DNA of 32,989 nt, from assembly GCA_031261565.1 (NCBI GenBank), contig JAISJK010000058.1, positions 1 to 32,989 of the forward strand, written 5' to 3'. Each line of letters opens with the position of its first letter. The stretch's first letter is position 1. The position numbers were made by a program, and so were the translations under genes. The DNA comes from Candidatus Adiutrix sp. Its GTDB lineage: Bacteria; Desulfobacterota; Desulfarculia; Adiutricales; Adiutricaceae. Below, one piece after another: positions 27,357-32,989 of the stretch. Below the pieces are notes generated by a model. It was not told the DNA's origin, searched no databases, and saw only the letters and a program-made list of their open reading frames with translations.

Positions 27357-28958
27357 ATGAATTGTTATCATAAGTTATTGGCAAGCATTCTACCCGTGGC
27401 CACAGCCCTGCTCCTGTCCGCCGGGCTGGCCGGGGCCGCCCCGGCGGCCAAGCCCGCCCAAAATCAGCAGTTCCGGGCCATCTACCCGACCGAGCCCAAA
27501 ACGCTCGACCCTCACCAGAATGACCCGGCGGCCTGGCCCGTCATCATGGCCACCTATGGCCGCCTGATGACCTTAAAGGAGGGCACGGCCCAGCCGGCGC
27601 CGGCCCTGGTGCAATTTGTCCGGGTTTCCACCAATGGCCTGAAATACACTTTTCAGTTGGCCGAGGGCCTGACCTTTTCCGACGGGATCCCCCTCGACAG
27701 CCAGGCGGTTCTGTATTCCTTCGACCGGCTCATGGCCAGCGAGGTCGGCCGCCGCTATTACCCCTACCTGACCAGTTTTGAGCCCAAAGGAGACTATTCC
27801 TTCCAGTTGATTCTCTCGCGGCCTTGGCCGCCGTTCCTGGCCTCCCTGGCCCTGCCCGCCGCCTCGCTGATCAGCCCCGGCCTCCGGGATCGGCCGGCCG
27901 ACTATCTCCGCACCCGCACTCTGGGTAGCGGTTCTTACCAGGTCTATGACTGGCAAAACCACACCCTTGGGCTGCAGGTTCGGCCGGATCGGGTGGCCAA
28001 GCCCCGGGTGGCCCAGGCGCTGTTCCATTACGAGCCGGATCCGGGCCGGCGGTATGAGAAAATGACGGCCCACAGCGCCCACCTGGCCGTTGACCCGGCC
28101 CGGCCGCAGTCAGGCCTGCCGCCCAACTTTCAGATGAAGCAAGTGCCCACTTTCGGGGCCCGCTACCTGGCTTTCAACACCCGGAAGGTTTACCTCAGCC
28201 GCCCCGAAGTCCGGCGGGCTATGGCCCGGATCATCAGCGAATCAATGAAAGGCCACCCGCCCCTGGCGGCCGGCTTATTTCCCCCCGGCCTTTTTTACAA
28301 CGCCCCGGCCGGCCTCTCGGCACCAATTGAAGCGGCTGAGGAGCCGCTCCGGGCCATTGGTTGGCCGGACGATCCCCTGATCCTGGCCCACCCGGCCGCT
28401 GACCCCGCCCTGGCCGCTCTGGCCGGGGAGGTGGCCGCCGCCCTGACCGCCGCCGGCCGGCCGGTGGCGGTTGCCCCCCGGGCCGGGGAGCCCGGCGATT
28501 ACGACCTCTGGCTGGACGCCCGTTTTCCGGAGATACCGGCGGCCGATATGTGGCTGGGCCGTTTTTTGGATTCCACCTCCTCCCCGGAGGGCAACCCGGC
28601 TTTTTTCCGCAACCGGCGGGCCGACCAGTTGATCGGGGAAATTGCGGCGACCATCGGCCAGCCGGATGACGGCCCCCGGGAAGTGGAGCGACTGGAAACC
28701 GTCCGGGCCGCCAAGCTGGCCGCTTTAGTGGCCCTGGCCCGGGACGAGGCTCCCTATGTCTTTTTAGAGCCGATTGAGCGGCCCCTGGTCATTGATGTGC
28801 GCCTGGCCAAAACCATGCCCCACCCGGCCTGGCCGGAGGTCTGGCCCCTGGATCAGGTTGACCTGAAACCCTTCAGCTTCCGCTCCGGGGCCAACCCCAC
28901 CGGCCGGCCGCCCGCCGCCGCCCAGCCGGAGCCGGGCCCTCAGGAGCCCCCCCAATGA
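27357..28958 (+). CDS. ABC-transporter substrate-binding protein family 5 (SBP_bac_5)
   Basis: Signal peptide; FRAIYPTEPKTLDPHQNDPAAWPVIMATYGRLMTLKEGTAQPAPALVQF...YTFQLAEGLTFSDGIPLDSQAVLYSFDRLM. Confidence 0.9.
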   Translation: MNCYHKLLASILPVATALLLSAGLAGAAPAAKPAQNQQFRAIYPTEPKTLDPHQNDPAAWPVIMATYGRLMTLKEGTAQPAPALVQFVRVSTNGLKYTFQLAEGLTFSDGIPLDSQAVLYSFDRLMASEVGRRYYPYLTSFEPKGDYSFQLILSRPWPPFLASLALPAASLISPGLRDRPADYLRTRTLGSGSYQVYDWQNHTLGLQVRPDRVAKPRVAQALFHYEPDPGRRYEKMTAHSAHLAVDPARPQSGLPPNFQMKQVPTFGARYLAFNTRKVYLSRPEVRRAMARIISESMKGHPPLAAGLFPPGLFYNAPAGLSAPIEAAEEPLRAIGWPDDPLILAHPAADPALAALAGEVAAALTAAGRPVAVAPRAGEPGDYDLWLDARFPEIPAADMWLGRFLDSTSSPEGNPAFFRNRRADQLIGEIAATIGQPDDGPREVERLETVRAAKLAALVALARDEAPYVFLEPIERPLVIDVRLAKTMPHPAWPEVWPLDQVDLKPFSFRSGANPTGRPPAAAQPEPGPQEPPQ

Positions 28959-29986
28959 GGCGCTGCTGTTTGAATCTGGCCCTGGGGCTGTTCCTGGCCG
29001 CCGCGCTTCCGGCCCAGGCTGACGACCCGGCCCGGGCCGAGCTCCTGGCCGGTCTGGCTCTGGAATATAGGCCGGTGGGCGACCCTGATTATCAGGCGGC
29101 AGCCGGCCATTACCAGGCGGCGGCGGCGGCCGGCTCCCGGGAGGCCCTCCTGGCTCTGGCCCGCCTCAGCGGCCCGGGTGCCCCTCTCTGGCAGGGGCCG
29201 GAGCTGTGGCGCGACCGCCTGTTGGCCGCAGCCCGGGCCGGCTGGCCCGAAGCCGCCTTCCAACTGGCCGAGGGCCTGGCCGACCAAACTCTGACCGGCC
29301 TGGATCCGGCCGCCTTTTATTTCCAGGCGGCCACCGCCGGCCACGGCCCGGCCGCCCGCCGCCTGGGGGAGCTCTATCTGGCCGGCCAGCCCAAAGATGA
29401 ATCTCAGGCCGCTTTCTGGCTGGCCCTGGCGGCGGAAAATCACGAGCCCGAGGCGGCTCTGGCCCTGGGCAAACTCCTTTACCCGAGCCGGCCCGAGGCG
29501 GCCCGCCGCTGGCTGGAGCAGGCCCGGTCGGCCGAGGGCTCCTATCTGTTAGGCCAGATTTATTTAAAAGAGCGGCGCTACATTGAGGCCCTCAGCGCTC
29601 TGACTCTGGCCGCCGACCAGCATTACCCCCCGGCCCACCTGGCCCTGGGGCTGTTGAGCTTAAACAATGATTTTGGCCGGCGGCCCAACCCCCGGGAGGC
29701 CCTCCAGCATTTTAAAATAGCGGCCAAAGCTGACCTGCCCGAAGGCGCCTATCAGCTGGCCCGCATGTATCTGACCGGCCTGGCCACCCCCAAAGACCCG
29801 ATTACCGGGGCTTTCTGGCTGCACCAGGCCGCCAGCCGGGGCTATGAGGCGGCCGGCCCGGAGTATGACCAGGTCATTTATAATTTCACGGTCGGCCAGA
29901 AAAAGCGGCTGGAGCGCATGATTGAGGAGGGGCTGGCCCCCACTACCAAAGCGCCTGGGCCAGCCAGGGCGGGAGGCGATTTATGA
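28955..29986 (+). CDS. Sel1/TPR-like repeat protein, exported
   Basis: Signal peptide; repeats such as AARRLGELYLAGQPKDESQAAFWLALAAENHEPEAALALGKL and AYQLARMYLTGLATPKDPITGAFWLHQAASRGYEAA. Confidence 0.85.
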   Translation: MRRCCLNLALGLFLAAALPAQADDPARAELLAGLALEYRPVGDPDYQAAAGHYQAAAAAGSREALLALARLSGPGAPLWQGPELWRDRLLAAARAGWPEAAFQLAEGLADQTLTGLDPAAFYFQAATAGHGPAARRLGELYLAGQPKDESQAAFWLALAAENHEPEAALALGKLLYPSRPEAARRWLEQARSAEGSYLLGQIYLKERRYIEALSALTLAADQHYPPAHLALGLLSLNNDFGRRPNPREALQHFKIAAKADLPEGAYQLARMYLTGLATPKDPITGAFWLHQAASRGYEAAGPEYDQVIYNFTVGQKKRLERMIEEGLAPTTKAPGPARAGGDL

Positions 29987-30945
29987 AAGTTTTGGTCATT
30001 GGCGGCGCCGGCTATCTCGGCGGTGCCCTCACCCCCCTGCTGCTGGCCGAGGGCCATGAGGTGACGGTTTTGGACAACCTCACCTTTGGCTCGGCGGCTG
30101 TCCAGCCCCATTTGACTCATGACCGTTTCCGCCTGGTGACCGGCGACCTGCGCGACATCGGGGCGGTGGCCCGGGCCCTGCGCGGCCAGGAGGCGGTGGT
30201 GCTGCTGGCCTCTCTGGTGGGCGAGGCCGCCTGCGACCGGGATCCGGAGGAGACCCTGGCCGTCAACTATCTAGGTTCGCTCAACGCTTTAAAAGCCGCC
30301 GCCTGGCTCGGTCTCAGCCGCTTTATTTTCATCTCCACCGACTCCTGCTACGGGGCCCAGGAAAAAGTGCTGCTCCAGGAGGAGTCGCCCCTGCGGCCCA
30401 TTTCCCTCTATGCCGAACTGAAGGCCCGGGTGGAGGAGGAAACGCTGAAAATGGCCCGGCCGGCCGGGTTCATCCCCACCATTCTCCGCCTGGCCACCCT
30501 CTACGGCCTGGCCCCGAGGATGCGCTTTGATCTGGTCATCAATCTCCTGACCCGGGAGGCGGTGGCCGGGGAAGGAGCCCGGATTTTCAGCGGCGAGCAG
30601 TGGCGGCCCCTGGTTCACGTCCGGGACGCGGCCCGGGCCGTGGCCCTGGCCCTGGCCGCCCCGGCCGAGGTGGTGGCCGGGCAGGTTTTCAATGTCGGCT
30701 CCAACCAGCAGAATATCCAGTTTAAAGACCTGGCCGGGCTGTTGCAACAGACTCTGCCCGGGGCCAAAATTGAAACCGTGGATCAGCCGCCGGACCTGCG
30801 GGACTATCACGTCTGTTTTGACAAAATAGCGCGGGCTCTAAACTTTAAGCCCGACTGGACTGTGGCGGCCGGCATCGCCGAAATCGCCGAGGCCCTGGCC
30901 AGCGGGAGCCTGGGTGACCCCTATGCCCCGAAATATCGCAATTGA
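29983..30945 (+). CDS. NAD-dependent epimerase/dehydratase (extended SDR)
   Basis: MKVLVIGGAGYLGGALTPLLLAEGHEVTVLDNL...FISTDSCYG...SLYAELKARVEEE (SxYxxxK)...RPLVHVRDAARAVALAL. Confidence 0.94.
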   Translation: MKVLVIGGAGYLGGALTPLLLAEGHEVTVLDNLTFGSAAVQPHLTHDRFRLVTGDLRDIGAVARALRGQEAVVLLASLVGEAACDRDPEETLAVNYLGSLNALKAAAWLGLSRFIFISTDSCYGAQEKVLLQEESPLRPISLYAELKARVEEETLKMARPAGFIPTILRLATLYGLAPRMRFDLVINLLTREAVAGEGARIFSGEQWRPLVHVRDAARAVALALAAPAEVVAGQVFNVGSNQQNIQFKDLAGLLQQTLPGAKIETVDQPPDLRDYHVCFDKIARALNFKPDWTVAAGIAEIAEALASGSLGDPYAPKYRN

Positions 30946-32219
30946 TCAGAAATATCGCCATGCCTGAGCCTCTGGATCGCTTTCTGGCCTTTGCCCCGCC
31001 CCTGATGGGGGAGGGGGAAATGGCCGAGGTGGTGGATACTTTAAAATCGGGCTGGCTGACCACCGGCCCCAAAACCGAGCGGTTTGAGCTGGCTCTGGCC
31101 GAGTTTTTGGGCTCCGGCCGGGGGCTGGCCGTCAATTCCTGCACGGCCGCCCTGCATCTGGGGTTAAATGTCCTAAACGTGGGCCCCGGCCAGGGCGTAT
31201 TGACCAGCCCCCTGACCTTCGCCTCCACCGCCCACGTCATCCGGTATCAAAACGCCCGGCCCTATCTGGCCGACATTGAGCCGGACACCGGCAATCTGAG
31301 CCCCAGGGCGGCCCGCCGGTTTTTGACCCAGGAGTGCCTCTCCGGGCCGGAGGGCCGGCCCGTTCACCGCCAGACCGGCGACATCATGACCACCCTCCTG
31401 CCGGTGCACTATGGCGGCCACCCGGTGGATCTGGCCGCCTTCTGGGAACTGGCCGTGGAGTTTAACCTCAACATTCTGGAGGATGCGGCCCACGCCATAG
31501 GCGCATCCTGGCAGGGCCGGCCCATCGGCCACCGGGCTCTAAAGCCGCCGGCGGCCGCCCATCTCCAGGGCCTGACCGCTTTTTCCTTTTACGCCACCAA
31601 AAATATGACCACCGGCGAGGGCGGCTACCTGACCGGCAGCGATGACCAGCTGGTGGAGGCGGCAAGAGTCCGCTCCATGTATGGCATATCCGACAGCCGC
31701 CGCATCTGGGGGCGCTACGCCCCCAGGGGCACCTGGGTCTATGACGTGGCCGAGCTTGGGTTTAAATATAATATGATGGATATTCAAGCCGCCCTGGGCC
31801 TCCGCCAGTTGGGCCGTCTGCCCGATTTCATCCGGCGCCGGGCCGCCCACGCCGACACCTATGATCAGGCTCTGGCCGGTCTGGAGGAACTGGTCAACCG
31901 CCCGGTCACCCGCCCGGGGGTCAGCCCGGCCTGGCATCTCTATCCCCTGCGGTTGCGGCCCGGGGCCCTCAAAGTCAGCCGGGATGAATTTATTGAAATT
32001 CTGCGGGATCACAACCTGGGGACAAGCGTCCTCTTTATTCCCCTGCACTACCACAGCTATTACCGCAATACCCTCAATTACCGGGAAGGCGATTTCCCCG
32101 AGGCTGAGAATTTTTTTAAAAACCTCATCAACCTGCCAATGGCCCCGGCCCACGCCCCGGAGGATATCGCCCGGGCCGCCGAGCTCCTGGCCGGCCTGCT
32201 GGCCCAATACCGGCGTTGA
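30942..32219 (+). CDS. DegT/DnrJ/EryC1/StrS family PLP-dependent aminotransferase
   Basis: LKSGWLTTGPKTERFELALAEFLGSGRGLAVNSCTAALHLGL...VHYGGHPVDL...ILEDAAHAIGASWQGRPIG...FSFYATKNMTTGEGGYLTG. Confidence 0.95.
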   Translation: MIRNIAMPEPLDRFLAFAPPLMGEGEMAEVVDTLKSGWLTTGPKTERFELALAEFLGSGRGLAVNSCTAALHLGLNVLNVGPGQGVLTSPLTFASTAHVIRYQNARPYLADIEPDTGNLSPRAARRFLTQECLSGPEGRPVHRQTGDIMTTLLPVHYGGHPVDLAAFWELAVEFNLNILEDAAHAIGASWQGRPIGHRALKPPAAAHLQGLTAFSFYATKNMTTGEGGYLTGSDDQLVEAARVRSMYGISDSRRIWGRYAPRGTWVYDVAELGFKYNMMDIQAALGLRQLGRLPDFIRRRAAHADTYDQALAGLEELVNRPVTRPGVSPAWHLYPLRLRPGALKVSRDEFIEILRDHNLGTSVLFIPLHYHSYYRNTLNYREGDFPEAENFFKNLINLPMAPAHAPEDIARAAELLAGLLAQYRR

Positions 32220-32364
32220 TTTCCGCCGGGGCGAATAATCATTAATGGCCGAGAAAGATTTGGATGAGATATAGGCCTATATCGCTGCACGGCTCGCCGG
32301 TTGTAATAATAAATATTCCCCAATTAACGGGCGGCCACATAAAATATCTGCCCTAAAATTTTTC

Positions 32365-32393
32365 TTGACTTTTATTCGCTATTTTGATTCAAT
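32365..32393 (+). promoter_or_regulatory. possible sigma-70 promoter for the structured RNA
   Basis: TTGACT-N17-TTCAAT; the -10 is weak. Confidence 0.35.
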
Positions 32394-32399
32394 CTAACC

Positions 32400-32682
32400 G
32401 GGTTCTGATAAAACCTACAAGCGGTCGCACGCTCGGAGCCGTGCCTTTTTGCGCCCAATGGAAACTGGCACGGCCGGGTGTGGACTGAATATAAAACCCT
32501 CCGGAAATATGTCCGCAGTCTTGTAACTGTTATCAGCGCCCGGCCTCTATATTTTTGAGGCCACCAAAGCACTTGAGGGCGCTCAGTGGTAACTTCACAC
32601 CCGTTCCGGCCTTGCGACCGCTTTTCTAAAATAAGATTCATAGACCAGGAAGCCCCTCAGCGTTCCAGCGTGAGGGGTTTTT
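32400..32682 (+). ncRNA. unassigned highly structured noncoding RNA candidate (core 32419-32623) plus terminator
   Basis: Nested stems: 32419-32429/32613-32623 (11 bp), 32438-32445/32467-32474 (8 bp), 32475-32482/32596-32603 (8 bp), 32483-32487/32516-32520 (5 bp), 32535-32541/32577-32583 (7 bp) extended by 32529-32532/32590-32593, 32542-32547/32557-32562 (6 bp). No conserved protein recognised; strong terminator follows. Confidence 0.6.
32653..32682 (+). terminator. Rho-independent terminator 1
   Basis: CCCCTCA...TGAGGGG followed by TTTTT. Confidence 0.85.
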
Positions 32683-32692
32683 ATATTTTTTC

Positions 32693-32728
32693 GGCCAAAT
32701 CTGCCTTGGGCAGGTTTGGCCTTTTTTT
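32693..32728 (+). terminator. Rho-independent terminator 2
   Basis: GGCCAAAtCTGCC-ttg-GGCAGgTTTGGCC followed by TTTTTTT. Confidence 0.85.
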
Positions 32729-32777
32729 ATTCCGCCCGGCTCTGGTGAGCCGGCCATAACCAATCAGGAGTTTTAAC

Positions 32778-32989
32778 ATGAAGAAATCACATTTTTGGCT
32801 TGGCCTGGCCCTGGCGGGGGCTTTAGGCTTGCAACCAGTGGCGGCTATGGCTGAAACCATTACAGGTGGAGGCGGATGCTCGGGCGCGATTGAGAGTCAG
32901 ATTGATGGCACATTCGAGGGGTGGAGTGGTGAAACGGTTTTTAAGCTCACGAATGGTCAGATTTGGCAGCAATCCTCTTACGCCTATAC
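32778..32989 (+). CDS. secreted small hypothetical protein (partial at window end)
   Basis: SD caggag then MKKSHFWLGLALAGALGLQPVAAMAETITGGGGCSGAIESQIDGTFEGWSGETVFKLTNGQIWQQSSYAYT...; signal peptide followed by a recurring 'IxGxFxGWxGxTxxKLxNGQIWQQ' domain. Confidence 0.75.
   Translation, partial: MKKSHFWLGLALAGALGLQPVAAMAETITGGGGCSGAIESQIDGTFEGWSGETVFKLTNGQIWQQSSYAY

Noticed and set aside
32372-32641. 89-aa minus-strand ORF over the structured RNA
   Set aside because: No recognisable domain; fully covered by nested stems and in the orientation opposite the terminators, so the RNA interpretation fits better.
1-32989. CRISPR arrays, rRNA, tRNA or a complete prophage
   Set aside because: No regularly spaced short direct repeats, rRNA signatures, convincing tRNA or phage structural genes were seen; the 72-nt periodicity at 1096-2746 is coding repeat.

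Overview
GC-rich bacterial chromosome segment, probably Desulfobacterota/Deltaproteobacteria-like (inferred from gene content only), with an AT-richer accessory left end (about 1-5900). The accessory end holds: the 3' end of an IS256-family insertion sequence with a terminal repeat; a short remnant of an adenine-specific (type III Mod-like) DNA methyltransferase; a large membrane-anchored protein with about 20 DUF4116-like repeats and a C-terminal DarT-type DNA ADP-ribosyltransferase domain; a tightly coupled DUF6977/NADAR-like putative antitoxin; a YhcG/DUF1016 PDDEXK nuclease; and a decayed DUF932 plasmid/phage-type gene with an in-frame stop. The rest is mainly chromosomal: NhaD/ArsB-like transporter, HD-GYP, ACT protein + phenylacetate-CoA ligase, GlgB, CNNM/CorC protein, a Ste24-like protein that lacks HExxH, a KptA/Tpt1-like protein that lacks the usual catalytic residues, CooC, DUF3786, HtrA, HtpX, MBL hydrolase, flgA/flgG/flgF, a large flagellin, a sugar-phosphate transferase, and a coupled operon (SBP_bac_5, Sel1 repeats, epimerase, DegT aminotransferase). 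Near the right end is an unassigned, highly structured ~205-nt candidate ncRNA with a possible promoter and tandem terminators. Best candidates for something new: the DUF4116-repeat/TM/DarT fusion with NADAR partner, and the structured RNA at about 32400-32682.
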